A DNA stretch of 64,000 nucleotides from Bromus sterilis (GCA_950022295.1 OX465597.1:257797016-257861015); one strand, 5' to 3'; shown: positions 32,569 through 44,571, counted from the first letter of the stretch. Notes: generated by a model from the letters alone, not told the origin. Numbers and translations are program-made.

Positions 32569-34079
32569 TGATACGTCCAAAATGCATCACTATTTTATAT
32601 CGTAATTTGTCTTTATTCATTGATATATTTCACATTACGATGATGTTCTTATGTTGTTTTGGCTTGTTTTACACAGTTTGCAACTTTTCGGTGATGAAGC
32701 AGCAGACGCAGGATTCAGCGGTACAAAGTGGATGCTGAGTTGCTGAAGAAGAACACCTCCAAATTACCTGAAAATCTACGGAGGGTGTTTTTTAGAGGAT
32801 TGACGAAGACACGCTAAAGATGGACCAGAGGGGGGCCACAGGGTGCCCAGGCGGCCACCTGGCGCGGCCCCCACCCAGGCCGCGCCGGGAGGGCGCCTGG
32901 AGCCATGGGACCACCCCAGGCTCCCCCCTCTGGCCTATATACTCTTTGTCATCTGGAAACCCTAAAAACAGGAGTTTTTATGGAGTTCCGCCGCCGCTCC
33001 ATGGAGGAATCTTACAGAGAAGAAAAGGGCTCTCCTGCGGGCAGATTCCGCCGAGGAGATCACCTCCCAAAAGGGGAGATCATCGCCATCGTCATCACCA
33101 TCGTCACGAGCATCATCGAGATCATCATCAACAACATCCCCAACATCAGCACCATCTTCATCTTAATCCAATCTCATCTCAGAATTGCAACTTGCATTGT
33201 AACTCGTACTATCTATCCTCTCTACTCTACCAGTGTTGATTACTAGTTCGTGGTGCATGCTATTGAGTTTTGTTGGAGAAATATCATTATGACCAGATTG
33301 ATTACCACCTATTTATCACCTCTGATCATGATCTCTTTTATGTCTTGTGAGTAGTTACTTTAGTTCTTGAGGACATGGGAGAAGTCTTGTTGTTAGTAGT
33401 CAAATGATGTTGAAGTAATATGTGTTGTTTGATATTTATGTTGTGTTGTTATTTTCCTAGTGGTGTTGTGTGATTCGAACACTCAATACTTCTCCTTATT
33501 AAGGACCTAGGGGAATACATTGTGTATAAAGAATGCTTACGGCGGGTTGCCGGAGTGACAGAAACCTGAACCCCAGTTTGCACACTTTTCCACAAGGGAA
33601 TAATGGATCCTTGATCGTATTGCTGTGGTTAGGCTTTGCCTTAATTTCTACCTTGTATTTTCGGATGCTTGCAAATTTTTTAATCATAAGAGTGCACTTA
33701 TCATAGTCTAGAAGGTGTGATAGCATAGATCCAACCACTCAACACTTATCAACACAAAACATGTTATCAATGCGGAATATGGCAAAAGCGCATGACTACC
33801 TCTCCATGTGTCCTCAAGAACGCTTTAGTCTTTATAAGTTCAGTTGCCAGGATTATACTTTGCTCAATAGGATTGGGCCACCTGCTCCTCCTCAGCACCA
33901 TTTACTTTTCTTGCTTTTTTTTTATTGTTGCTTATACGGAAAACCCCTAAAAAGTTATCTTTCAGTGGTTGCAGTTATTCCTTTTCCAAAATCACTTATC
34001 AATACCTTTCGCTCCTCGTTGGGTTCGACACTCTTACTTATCAAAAACTCTGCAATAGATCCCTTACGGTTGTGGGTCA
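32569..34079 (+). repeat. Athila element 2 5' LTR
   Basis: It starts TGATACGTCCAAAATGCATC and ends CTTACGGTTGTGGGTCA directly before the primer-binding region. It matches 41360-42868 with scattered substitutions and small gaps. A GC hairpin (32861-32886) and a TATA box (32935) mark the likely U3/R border. Confidence 0.92.
32861..32941 (+). promoter_or_regulatory. LTR promoter: GC hairpin and TATA box (Athila 2)
   Basis: GGCGCGGCC and GGCCGCGCC form a perfect 9-base inverted repeat with an 8-base loop. About 50 bases downstream GGCCTATATACTC provides a TATA box at 32935-32941. The second LTR has the same layout (TATA at 41725) with one mismatch in the stem. Transcription start would be expected some 30 bases downstream of TATA. 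Confidence 0.65.
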
Positions 34080-34094
34080 GTAAGTACCGTTTTC

Positions 34095-34112
34095 TGGCGC
34101 CGTTTCCGGGGA
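34095..34112 (+). other. Primer-binding site, tRNA-Asp type (Athila 2)
   Basis: TGGCGCCGTTTCCGGGGA begins 15 bases after the 5' LTR. One base differs from the Athila 1 site (TTT for TTG), otherwise it matches tRNA-Asp. Confidence 0.85.
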
Positions 34113-34194
34113 TCATAGCGCTATTGGTAAATGAATCTGGTAAGGAAATTTTTATATTGCTGTTTTTATTTTGCTGTTGCTGCTATTTGTCCAT

Positions 34195-37100
34195 ATGGAC
34201 AACCTAGCTATTGGATCGTTGCTTGAGGGGAAACGCCCCACATCTGTGGTGGTTGTTCCTCCCCCTACTGAAATTGTGCCTTATAAAATACCAGTTGGTA
34301 TTATCGATTGTGTTTTGGCTAATCGTTATGTAGGAGACAGATATCCCGGTGAACACTTTCTATATTTGTCACAACTATGTTCACTATTTAAGCTTGCAGG
34401 TGAATCAATGGAATTTGTCATGAGGAAATTGTTCTCCGTATCGCTTATAGATAAAGCTTCGGATTGGTATAAGCTTCTCGATAACTCACATTTTCTTGAT
34501 TAGAAAGAGCTTATATCTCTCTTTTATACCAAGTTTTATCCTCTTCATGAAATTCATCGAGACATAAGCTATATCTATAACTTTAGGTCTCGGGACGGAG
34601 AAAGCATCGCACAAGCTTTGGGGAGACGGAAATCCCTAATGCTCAAATGTCCTATTCATGAGCTCCCCAAGGAAATTATACTTACAAATTTTTATGCTAG
34701 ACTTTCTCGTCAGGATAAGGAGATGTTGGATGCCTCCTCTAGTGGGGTATTTCAGACGAAAAGCGTTGAAGAAAGATGGGATCTCATTGAAAGGATCCAG
34801 AAGAATACCGAAGATTGGGAAATAGATAAAGGTATTGAGCCCACTATAAATTATGAGCATGATTATGTAGAGAGATATGTGAAAATTGATTACTTTAATA
34901 CCTTTTTCTCTAAGATTAGTCTTGATTCCCATCTAATGATTGATTTTTGTAAGGACTTTGCCTCTCATATTGACTCTTCTAGGAAGAAGAAGGATCAGCA
35001 TCATAAAACCTTCAAAGAATTACCTATTGATATTCATGTTGCTGACCCTATTTTTCCTGCAGTTATATATGAAAATCCCCCTTTTCCCGCAAGGATAAGG
35101 GAACACTCTTTTGTGACATGCATAATAAATAAAAGTGAGAGAAGAATTGATGAGCCTGAGGACCAGATCAAGGTCGATCCTCAAGTTGCATTGGTTAAGG
35201 ATCTTGTTACTAGTGATACTTTAGATTCCAATATAAATTTTTGTGTTTTTTCCACTAACCTTGTCACAACCAAGAATAAAGTCCCAATTTCAGGTACTCC
35301 AGTAGTATCTTTTCAAATAGGAGATCACAATTATTATGGGCTATGCGATTTGGGATCGAGTGCTAGTGCTATCCCGTATTCACTTTATCAAGAGATCATG
35401 GGTGATATTTCACCTTCTGAACTTGAAGAAGTTGATGTTACTATTCATCTTGCAAACAGAGCAACTATCTCTCCTATCGGAATTGTGAGAGACGTTGAAG
35501 TCTTATGCGGAAAGGTAAAATATCCTACCGACTTTCTAGTACTTGGTTCAGTAAGGGATAATTTTTTTCCTATTATTTTCGGTAGACCTTTTCTCAGAAC
35601 TTGTGGAGCTATAATAGATTGCAAGAAAAGTAAAGTTTCTGTTGAATTCAATGGTGAGCCATATGAATTTAACTTTTCTAAGTTCTCTAAGCAGCCTCGT
35701 GGTGCTAATTTACCTAGTAACGATAAGATTATTGAATATATTGCTTCCATTGCTATTCCTCCTAATGATCCTTTGCAGCAATATATGGAGGACCACGAGA
35801 ACGATTTGCATATGCAGGAGAGAAATGAGATGGACGAAATATTCTTAAGACAACCTGGTATCCTAAAGCACAACCTTCCGGTTGAGCCTTTGGTAATTTT
35901 ATCGAAACCAAAAGAAGATCCATTGTTTGATCTTAAACCTCTTCCCGATACGCTCAAATATGCTTATTTAGATGAAAAGAAAGTATATCCTGTTATTATC
36001 AATTCGAACCTCTCAGGGTATGAAGAAGAGCGACTATTGGAAGTACTTCGCAAACATCGAGGTGCAATTGGCTATACCCTTGATGACCTTAAGGGGATTA
36101 GTCCATCTATCTGTCAACATACCATCAACCTTGAGCCTGATGCTAAACCAGTTGTTGATCATCAACGACAGTTGAATCCTAAAATGATGGATGTTGTAAG
36201 GACTGAGATTCTCAAGCTTCTAGCCACAGGTATTATCTACCCTATAGCTGATAGTAAGTGGGTAAGCCTGGTTCATTGTGTTCCAAAGAAAGTGGGTACA
36301 ACTGTGGTTCCTAATGATAAGAATGACCTAATACCTCAGAGAATTATTATTGGATATAGAATGTGTATTGATTACAGGAAGCTGAACAAGGCAACCAGGA
36401 AGGACCACTACTCGTTGCCGTTCATCGACCAAATGCTTGAAAGGTTATCCAAAAATACTCGCTTTTTTTATCTTGATGGTTGTTCTGGCTTCTCTCAAAT
36501 TCATGTTCACACTGCTGATCAAGAGAAGACCACTTTTACTTGCACCTATGGTACTTATTCTTACAGGCGTATGCCTTTTGGTTTATGTAATGCCCCTGCT
36601 ACTTTTCAAAGGTGTATGTCTGCTATCTTTCATGGTTTTTGTGAAGAAATTGTGGAGGTATTCATGGACGATTTCTCTGTCTATGGAACCTCTTTTGACC
36701 ATTGTCTCCACAACCTTAATAAAGTTTTGAAGAGATGTGAGGAGAAAAATTTGGTGCTTAACTGGGAGAAGTGCCACTTTATGGTCAACGAGGGAATTGT
36801 TCTTGGCCACAAGATTTCTGAGAGGGGAATTAAGGTGGATAGGGCCAAGATCGAAGCAATTGAAAGCATGCCCTATCCAAGGGACATCAAAGGTATTCGT
36901 AGTTTTCTCGGTCATGCTGGTTTCTATAGAAGATTTATTAAAGACTTTTCTAAGACTTCAAGACCCCTCACTAATATTCTCCAGAAGGATGTTCCATTTG
37001 TTTTTTATGAAGATTGTAAGGAAGCCTTCGAAGTTCTTAAGAAAGCTTTAATAACCGCTCCTATAGTACAACCACCTGATTGGAATTTACCTTTTGAAAT

Positions 37101-37671
37101 TAGTTGTGATGCTAGTGATTTTGCTGTTGGAGCTGTTTTAGGGCAAAGGGTTGATAAGAAATTGAATGTTATATATTATGCTAGCAAAACCCTTGATAGT
37201 GCTCAAAAGAATTATGCTACTACTGAGAAGCAATTCTTAGAAGTAGTGTTTTCTTGGGATAAGATTAGGAAGAATATTGTTGATTCTAAGGTTATTATTC
37301 ATACTGACCATGCTGCCATTAAGTATATTATGGAGAAGGAGGATGCCAAACCAAGACTCATCTGATGGGTACTCCTTCTTCAAGAATTTTATTTGCAGAT
37401 TGTCGATAGGAAAGGAGCAGAAAATCCGGTGGCAGATAATCTTTCAAGGATGGAACATATACCGCATGATCCCATTTCAGTCAACGACAGTTTTCCAGAT
37501 GAACAACTAGCTGTTGTAAAAGTACAATCTCTCTCCGATCCTTGGTTTGCAGATTATGCTATCTTTATCGTTGCAAAGTTTTTTCCTCCAGGTTTAACAT
37601 TTCAGCAAAGGAAGAAGTTCTTCCGCGATTTGAGGCATTACTTTTGGGATAACCCACATCTTTTCAAATAA
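34195..37671 (+). pseudogene. gag-pol: Athila element 2 gag-protease-RT-RNase H, with stops
   Basis: The frame opens with MDNLAIGSLLEGKRPT at 34195. A gag core follows (EFVMRKLFSVSLIDKASDWY), broken by a TAG at 34501 where tryptophan is expected. Protease has YGLCDLGSSASAIPYSLY with the catalytic Asp at 35347 and IIFGRPFLRTCGAIIDCKK after it. RT carries MCIDYRKLNKATRKDHY, MPFGLCNAPATFQRCM and the catalytic FMDD at 36661. RNase H starts SCDASDFAVGAVLG (37108) with EKQFLEVV and IHTDHAA. A TGA at 37363 replaces the expected arginine, then the frame resumes (VDRKGAENPVADNLSRMEH) until a TAA at 37669. Frame is otherwise kept over 3.4 kb, so few changes since insertion disabled it. Catalytic residues of protease, RT and RNase H are intact. 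Confidence 0.93.
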
Positions 37672-38867
37672 GGTCCAGATGGGACCGTGAGGAGATGCAT
37701 ACCAGAACACGAGCAGAAGGACATTCTCAGACAATGTCACGATAGTCCATATGGAGGACATCATGCCGGTGAGAGGACCGCACATAAGGTTCTTCAATCA
37801 GGTTTTTATTGGCCTACTCTCTTTAAGGATGCAAGAAATTATGTCTTATCCTGTGATAAGTGTCAGAGAGTTGGTAATATTAGTAGAAGGAATGAGATGC
37901 CTATGAATTACTCTCTAGTGATTGAGCCTTTTGATTGCTGGGGTTTTGATTTTATGGGTCCTTTTCCTCCCTCGCGCGAGAACACTCACATTTTAGTTGC
38001 TGTTGCTTATGTAACCAAGTGGGTAGAGGCAATCCCCACTGAAAGTGTTGATCACAAGACATCTCTTAGGTTTGGAGTAATTTTTCCTAGGTTTGGAGTA
38101 CCCAGGTACCTCATGACTGAAGGGGGTTCACACTTTACGCATGGAGCTTTTAGAAAGGTTTAGCCAAGTACGATGTCAATCATAGAATTGCTTCACCGTA
38201 CCACCCTCAAACTAGTGGGCAAGTTGAGCTCACCAATAGAGAGATCAAGTTGATCTTACAGAAGACAGTTAATAGAAATAGAAAAGATTGGTCAAATAAG
38301 TTGGGAGATGCTTTGTGGGCGTATATAATTTCTTACAAAAACCCCATGGGCATGTCTCCATATAAGATGGTCTATGGCAAGGCTTGCCATCTGCCATTAG
38401 AATTAGAACACAAAGCTTTCTGGGCTATTAGAGAGCTTATTGCTGACCCGAAATTAGCTGGTGAAAAGCGTCTCATGAACTTGACTTCTCGAGATGAGTG
38501 GAGAAGTGAAGCTTACGAGAGCGCTAAAATGTTCAAGGAAAAGGTAAAGAAGTGGCACGATAGGAGGATTCTGAAACGTGAATTTAATGTTGGTGATAAA
38601 GTTTTGTTGTTTAGATCCTGTTTCCGGTTTTCTCCAGGTAAACTACTTTCCAGGTGGGAAGGGCCATTTCATATTGAAGAAGTGTACCACTCGGGTGCAA
38701 TCAAGATAAACAATTTTGAAGGCACCAAACCTCAAGTTGTGAATGGGCAAAGACTTAAGCATTACATAGCAGAAGACCCTGTCAATGTTGATGTGGATTT
38801 GGTATACACAACAACTCATGAAGAACATGTTGCAGCCCTGTTTCAGACACCAGCAGAAGAAAAATAA
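37672..38867 (+). pseudogene. Athila element 2 integrase, frameshifted
   Basis: The zinc module reads H-x3-H in HHAGERTAH with CDKCQRV (about 37740-37870). The core has GFDFMGPFP with its Asp at 37948 and THILVAVAYVTKWVEAIP. The second catalytic Asp, normally in SDGGSHF, reads TEGGSHF with Glu at 38119. One base is missing near 38157-38163 (RKV then a stop); the protein continues in another frame with AKYDVNHRIASPYHPQTSGQ and VELTNREIK. The C-terminal part (KEKVKKWHDRRI, DKVLLFRS, LSRWEGPFHIEEVY) ends at 38865. No chromodomain is present, as expected for the Athila lineage. The Asp-to-Glu change and the frameshift both predict an inactive enzyme. Confidence 0.9.
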
Positions 38868-39210
38868 GGAAAGGTATGTATTACGGTAAGGAAACATCGT
38901 GAACTACCATAAAAATCCCATATTATGAGTTTTGAAAAAATAGGAAAATTTGAGGCCTAAGTGGAACCGGAGACAAGCTCCAGGGGGCCCAGGCGCCCCC
39001 TGGCGCGGCCTACCCCCTGGCCGCGCCAGGAGGCTGCCTGGGCACCCATGAGTCCATCTCCGACCCCACTTTGGCTCGTTACCTTCCTTTTTGTGCAGAA
39101 ATTTTTTCTATATATTTGCCCGGATTGTTCCGGCAACGTATCTCGCGATTTTGTGTTTTTTATTTTTGATCTGTTTCTGCCAGAAAATCTTTCAGCTAGA
39201 CCTAGGTGCC
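38868..39210 (+). promoter_or_regulatory. Internal GC-hairpin block upstream of the 3' ORF (Athila 2)
   Basis: CCTGGCGCGGCC and GGCCGCGCCAGG form a perfect 12-base inverted repeat at 38999-39030 with an 8-base loop. It is followed about 75 bases on by TTCTATATATTTG (39103-39115) and then by the ATG of the 3' ORF at 39211. This is the same order of parts as in the LTR promoter (hairpin, TATA, leader). I infer a possible internal promoter; the sequence alone cannot show transcription. Confidence 0.4.
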
Positions 39211-39717
39211 ATGGATTCCCCAAGTTCCCCCAAGGACAAGTTCGTCGTCAACGTCATCAACCCTTACCTTGCTAAGGTGAAGAAGCACCCTCAGGTTGTT
39301 CGGATGGATGACGGTGTCCTCCATCAAGAAGATCTGAAGGGAGCCATCAAGGAGGGGAGCGTCCAGGCCAAGCTAGAAGAAGTGGATCAAGAAGTCTTCA
39401 AGTATAAGATGATGGTCGAGCGTGGTGTTGAAACTAACTTTGACATCATCAACGAGCTGAAGGCACATTTCAAGAAGGAGATGAAGGAGATGTTGTGAAG
39501 CATCAACGAGCTGCAAGAAAAAGTGTTCGAGCTTCAAGGGAAGATCTATGATCTGTAGAACCAGAACTGTGAGTATGAACTAAAGTTTCTACGCATGGGT
39601 TTGGGTGGTGAGTGCAGGATCTTGGAGACTGAAGCTTCATATGAGACTGGAGAACCGCTGCCATGGAAGCGCTTTGCCAAGGACTACGTGATCAACATGA
39701 ACAAGAATGAGGAGTGA
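39211..39717 (+). pseudogene. Athila element 2 3' ORF, unknown, coiled-coil-like, two stops
   Basis: MDSPSSPKDKFVVNVINP opens a frame of 168 residues. The middle (EEVDQEVFKYKMMVERGVE, NELKAHFKKEMKEM, INELQEKVFELQGKIYDL) has heptad-like leucine, isoleucine and valine spacing and is predicted by eye to be a coiled coil. TGA at 39496 and TAG at 39556 interrupt it, after which it continues to LPWKRFAKDYVINMNKNEE and a stop at 39715. There is no signal peptide, transmembrane segment or glycosylation-rich region to support env. The family is not recognised. Its consistent place after integrase suggests an accessory protein of the element. Confidence 0.5.
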
Positions 39718-41359
39718 AATCTCCTTGGGTAATGGCATCCCCTTGGCTTGTCCCAACCTTGTGGGATTGCCCGGTATCTTTATCTTTATCTTTGTCTTTT
39801 AGAGTCAAGTAGAGTCGTATCATGTCTAGGGAAGTTATCTTATAAAATAGGTGTTTGCATTGAGGTCTATCACTCCTTTTTGGACAGTTATGTATCTGTG
39901 AATGTGGAGTCATCTATGATGGAATATTAATGAGAAGTCTATTGATTCCTTCGCTGCACTCGGTATTCTCTTCACGCAATCGACCTTATGATGATTCTTA
40001 TGGGGAGTATGGGCCTTGTATAAGGTATGGCTTTGAAAACTTTATTTAATCTTGGCAAACATAGCTTTGGTCATAACAACAAGCATGATTTTCTCAAACT
40101 AGCGACATAGCCAAAACCTTTATGTTATTATGCTGGAAGTGTTATGTTGACAAGGAAGACAACTTGATGTGCTATGCTTATTTTAATGTTTATGCTTTAT
40201 ATTGCTTTGCATCTAATTCATCATCAATTGTCTGTTCTCTCAAAGCCTTTGCTAACCAAACCTCTGTACTAAGCGGAATTCTGCTTGTGCATCCATACCC
40301 TGAAACCAATATTTTCCATATTAGTCCACCATACCTTCCTATTCGTGGTATTCCACTACCACTCCTAAAGTATAGAATTTATGTGTCATCCTTAAATGTT
40401 CAAAATCTTCTATTTTGTGCCCCTGTTTTAGCTCATGAGGAAGTAGTAGTTAATTCATTATCTTCTTAAGTTGGACAAGTTTTATCCCGGGATTGCATGT
40501 CCATCTGCAAACCCCTAATAAGAGGAGGAATTGGCATGAGTGCGCACACCTCATAAAAGATAATACAACAAACAAACCCTCCTTCATGCTTTGTCATGAG
40601 AAATCAGAAAACTTTGGCAGTGATAAACAAAGGAGATTGCGGGGATTCGATCGTCCCCGTGTGGGAGCCGTTCCTCGAAACTTGTCCAATTTGAGTAGTA
40701 ATTGACTTATCTATTAGCATTCGTTGACAAATCATGCACCTCTCAAAACTTGTTTTCATTCTGTTTGATTTAAGGATAGAACATGAGTTTTACCTACTTC
40801 CCTAGAGCAGGGCCTATCTTTTAGTTTTAGGTTGAGTCAGTTATTCCTACTTCTTTCTATTCTTAAAGAGAGCAGACACTTGATGTGACAAGGATTCATT
40901 CATATAAAGCAGCATTAAGATCTGTCATACCGCATCCTTGTTGACATTATCATTTGATAAGTATGTTGTTTTTTAAGCCTGGCTGAAGCAAACATCTTCC
41001 TTTGTGTTAACATTTTCACTTCATGCCTAACAACATTTTCTTTCAAAAGCTTCAATTGATCTCATCAAAAATATAAAAAGAAAGAGGAAAAGTAAAAGCT
41101 ATTAGTTGTTCTTTGACCAAAGGACATGTTTGCCATGATTTGATGAGTTACCTTAGCCCTACTCTTGATTAGAACTGTTATTACTCTTTCATAAGGGCCT
41201 TATGAGTTGAAGATTGCTGTTGAGGATGTTTGAGTTTGGTGAAGAAATCATGATGCTTCTTGTATGTTATTTGTCGACACTTCACTCTCTAAACTTGTGG
41301 ACAGGTTTACCGAGCTCAATTTTCGCTTGGGGACAAGCGAGGTCTATTCTTGCGGGAGG
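39718..41359 (+). other. Athila element 2 3' non-coding region
   Basis: About 1.6 kb with only short ORFs, ending at the 3' LTR. The last bases before the LTR (TTCTTGCGGGAGG) are a weak polypurine tract. The decapeptide-scale ORFs here show no motif I recognise, so I see nothing else in it. Confidence 0.7.
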
Positions 41360-42868
41360 TGATACGTCCAAAATGCATCACTATTTTATATCGTAATTCG
41401 TCCTTATTCATTGAGATATTTCACATTACGATGATGGTCTTATGTTGTTTTGGCTTGTTTTACACAGTTTGCAACTTTCCGGTGCTGAAGCAGTAGACGC
41501 AGGATTCAATGGTACAAAGTGGACGCTGAGTTGCTGAAGAAGAACACCTCCAAATTACCTGAAAACCTACGGAGGGTGTTTTGGAGAGGATTGACGAAGA
41601 CACGCAAAAGAGGGACCGGAGGGGGGCCACAGGGTGCCTAGGCGGCCACCTGGCGCGGCCCCACCGTAGCCGCGCCGGGAGGGCGCCTGGAGCCCTGGGA
41701 CCAACCCAGGCTCCCCCTTCTTGCCTATATACTCTTCGTCATCTGGAAACCCTAAAAGAGGAGTTTTTACGGAGTTCCGCCACCGCTCCGTGGCGGAAAC
41801 TTACAGAGAAGAAAAGGGCTCTCCGGCGGGCAGATTCCGCCAAGGAGATCACCTCCCGGAAGGGGAGATCATTGCCATCGTCATCACCATTGTCACGGGC
41901 ATCATCGAGATCATCATCAACATCATCCCCAACATCAGCACCATATTCATGTTAATACAATTTCATCTCACAAATGCAACTTGCGTTCTAACTCGTACTA
42001 TCTATCCTCTCTACTCTACCGGTGTTGATTACTACTTTGTGGTGAATGCCATTGAGTTTTGTTGGATAAATATCATTATGACCAGATTTTTTACCACCTA
42101 TTTGTCACCTCTGATCATTCTCTCTTTTATGTCTTGTGAGTAGTTACTTTATTTCTTGAGGACATGGGAGAAGTCTTGTTGTTAGTAGTCATAAGATGTT
42201 GAAGTAATATGTGTTGTTTGATATTTAAGTTGTGTTGTTATTTTCCTAGTGGTGTTGTGTGAGTCGAACACTCAATACTTCGCCTTATTAAGGACCTAGG
42301 GGAATACATTGTGTATAAAGTATCCCTGTGGTGGGTTGCCGGAGTGACAGAAACCTGAACCCCAGTGTGCACACTTTTGCACAAGGGAATAATGGATCCT
42401 TGATCGTATTGCTGTGGTTAGGCTTTGCCTTAATTTCTACCTTGTATTTGCGGATGCTTGCAAGTTGTTTAATCGTAAGAGTGCACTTATCTTAGTCTAG
42501 AAGGTGTGCTAGCATAGATCCACCCACTCAACAATTATCAACACAAAACATGTTATCAATGCGGAATATGGCGAAAGCGCATGACTACCTCTCCATGTGT
42601 CCTCAAGAATGCTTTAGTCTTTATAAGTTCAGTTGCCAGGCTTATCCTTTGCTCAAAAGGATTGGGCCACCTGCTGCTCCTCAGCACCATTTACTTTGCT
42701 TTCTTTTGTCTTATCGTTGCTTGTATCGAAAACCGCTAAAAAGTTATCTTTCAGTGCTTGCAGTTATTCCTTGTCCAAAATCACTTATCAATACCTTTCG
42801 CTCCTCGTTGGGTTCGACACTCTTACTTATCGAAAACGCTGCAATAGATCCCTTACGGTTGTGGGTCA
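41360..42868 (+). repeat. Athila element 2 3' LTR
   Basis: Partner of 32569-34079 with the same termini. TATA is at 41725 (GCCTATATACTC). The GC stem upstream (41652-41677) has one mismatch. It is followed by TTCGT, the aged target duplication, and then by the other half of Gypsy relic Y. Confidence 0.92.
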
Positions 42869-43010
42869 TTCGTCGTCTCCAATGTATGGTGACAAATAAG
42901 CAATGTTGAAGTTGTTGCTAGCGCCACCAAACTTGACAATAGGAATATCAACCAAGTAGCCACTGTCATTTATCTTGGCTAGAACCTTGTAAGGACTAGC
43001 ACCACGCGAC
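42869..43010 (-). pseudogene. Gypsy polyprotein Y, post-integrase domain (upstream half)
   Basis: On the minus strand it reads SPYKVLAKINDSGYLVDIP, then FNIAYLSPYIGDDE with no stop. This is the SH3-like domain after integrase in many grass Gypsy polyproteins (usually …YKI-LAKIND-AYVIDIP…F-VSDLSPY). It abuts the end of an X LTR at 43011 and the Athila 2 LTR at 42868. Confidence 0.7.
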
Positions 43011-44571
43011 TGATAGCACCGATAGTGCTTCCTCATTGGTTACCCCAAGTGGAAAGTTATGATGCACATAGCAGTAAATTTCCCCTAACTCTAGAGGATA
43101 GGGTTATGTCTCCCATAGGACTCCAAAGATCAACAAGAAGGTGGTCAAACGACCAAGGCATCGTTTGACATAACTTACTCACTTGACCTAGACCTGCACA
43201 CAAAAGAAAATAACTTTGCTTCCAACGAGTCAGAGAGGTTGTCAATCTCTCCGGTCTTGTTGTTTACAAGGGATCAAAACACTGGTGGAAATAGTAGTGG
43301 TGAGCAACGGAAAGGAAATAAAGGAAATAAAAATTAACGGTGTAAACTATGGTGGAAATATGGACCGGCATACCGTGACTTTCACTAGTGATGTCTCTCT
43401 CCCAGAAGACGATAAATAACTATGTTGGGTGAAAAATTACAGCTGGGCAATTGACAAAATTATAAATGCACCTCAATGCTAATTATGCTACAAGAAAGCT
43501 AGAGGCTCAATCGTATGGGCAGTACGCCGAGACAAGCAGACTGTTTATTCATCAGCATCTATCCACTAATCATCCACCTTGAAATATATATCTAGAACAT
43601 CTCGCTTGTATTAAGTCGCGAACCCCAGCCAAACCGTAGGATCAAAGAAACATCCCACTGCATTAGCAAACTATGCGTAAGGTAAAAAATTATTATAACC
43701 GCAGTTACAAGCACCGTTGTTTTCTCCCTGGTGGCAACAACACATCCCCTAGTCTCATGTTTCTCTCACTCAATCTAGACATCGGGGGACATGAACCCAC
43801 AATCAAGCATAACGCTCCATTTGGAGTCACGATCTACTACTTGGCCAAAGCAATAAGAAATAACAGAGAACATGCAAGAATACTCAAGAACTAAAACATA
43901 AAAGGTAAACCATATATATTACTCATCACGATCTGAACATAATCTCATAATAAATTGGACCCCAGCAAACAAATCATAGCAATATGGAAGATAATACATA
44001 GGTGCCCTGATCATGTAGGGCAGCTCACAAGGGGGAGTAATCACGGCATGATTGGAGAGAAAACATCACATATCTACTAACCATGGAGCCATGGTCCAAG
44101 GGGGAGTAATCACGGCACATCTGGGAAGCGCTCATGGTGGTGGAGAAGCTCCAGGAGATCAATCCTCCCTCCGGCAGGGTGCCGCGACAGGGTCTTCTGG
44201 CGATCCTGATCACGGGATCGCGGTCGCGGCGGAACAATGGTGAAAATCGTGTAACAGAGGGCCTCCAAAGGGTTTTTGGAGCGAGAGGTAAATATAGGCA
44301 AAATGGGGGCACCAGGGGGACCCCACCTAACCAGGCGGCCAGGTGGCGCGGCCCCACTCCAGGCCGCGCCAGGGACCCGCTTGGTCAGGTGGGTGGGCTC
44401 CTCCGATCCCCTTTCGGGCTTTTGGAGTCTTTTGGTCTGCTGATTTTTTATATGATTTCCTCGAATTTTCTGAGCACTGGGCACTGCGTTAGTAGGTTAG
44501 TCCAAATATGTTGAAAAATGAATGAAAGTGTTGCAAAACATGTAGCAATGCCACCAATAGAAGCATGGAAC
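43011..44571 (-). repeat. Family X LTR-b, main part (completed by 50048-50081)
   Basis: In plus order it starts TGATAGCACCGATAGTGC and continues to AAGCATGGAAC, where a Copia solo LTR interrupts it. The last 34 bases (AAGCCGAAATTATAGATACG...GTATCA) lie at 50048-50081. The rejoined sequence aligns with LTR-c at 50279-51937. Minus-strand TATA-like CCTATATTT is at 44290-44298, with a perfect GC stem at 44345-44370. No coding frame is supported. The internal DNA next to it resembles that of large Triticeae Athila-type elements. Confidence 0.8.

Larger units (their letters stand above)
32569..42868 (+). mobile_element. Athila element 2, full-length, degenerate coding
   Basis: Two LTRs (1511 and 1509 bp) begin TGATACGTCC and end TTGTGGGTCA. 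They flank a primer-binding site for tRNA-Asp, gag-protease-RT-RNase H-integrase, and a further 3' ORF. The flanking pentamers are GTCGT and TTCGT, a four-of-five match fitting an aged target duplication. The target is the Gypsy relic Y, whose frame joins across the insertion (…YIGDDE to …DLGASG). It is the most complete Athila copy here and the only one with RT and integrase. Confidence 0.92.

Noticed and set aside
39211..39717. Calling the Athila 3' ORF an env gene
   Set aside because: Athila elements can carry env-like ORFs at this place, but no signal peptide, hydrophobic segment or glycoprotein-like pattern is present.
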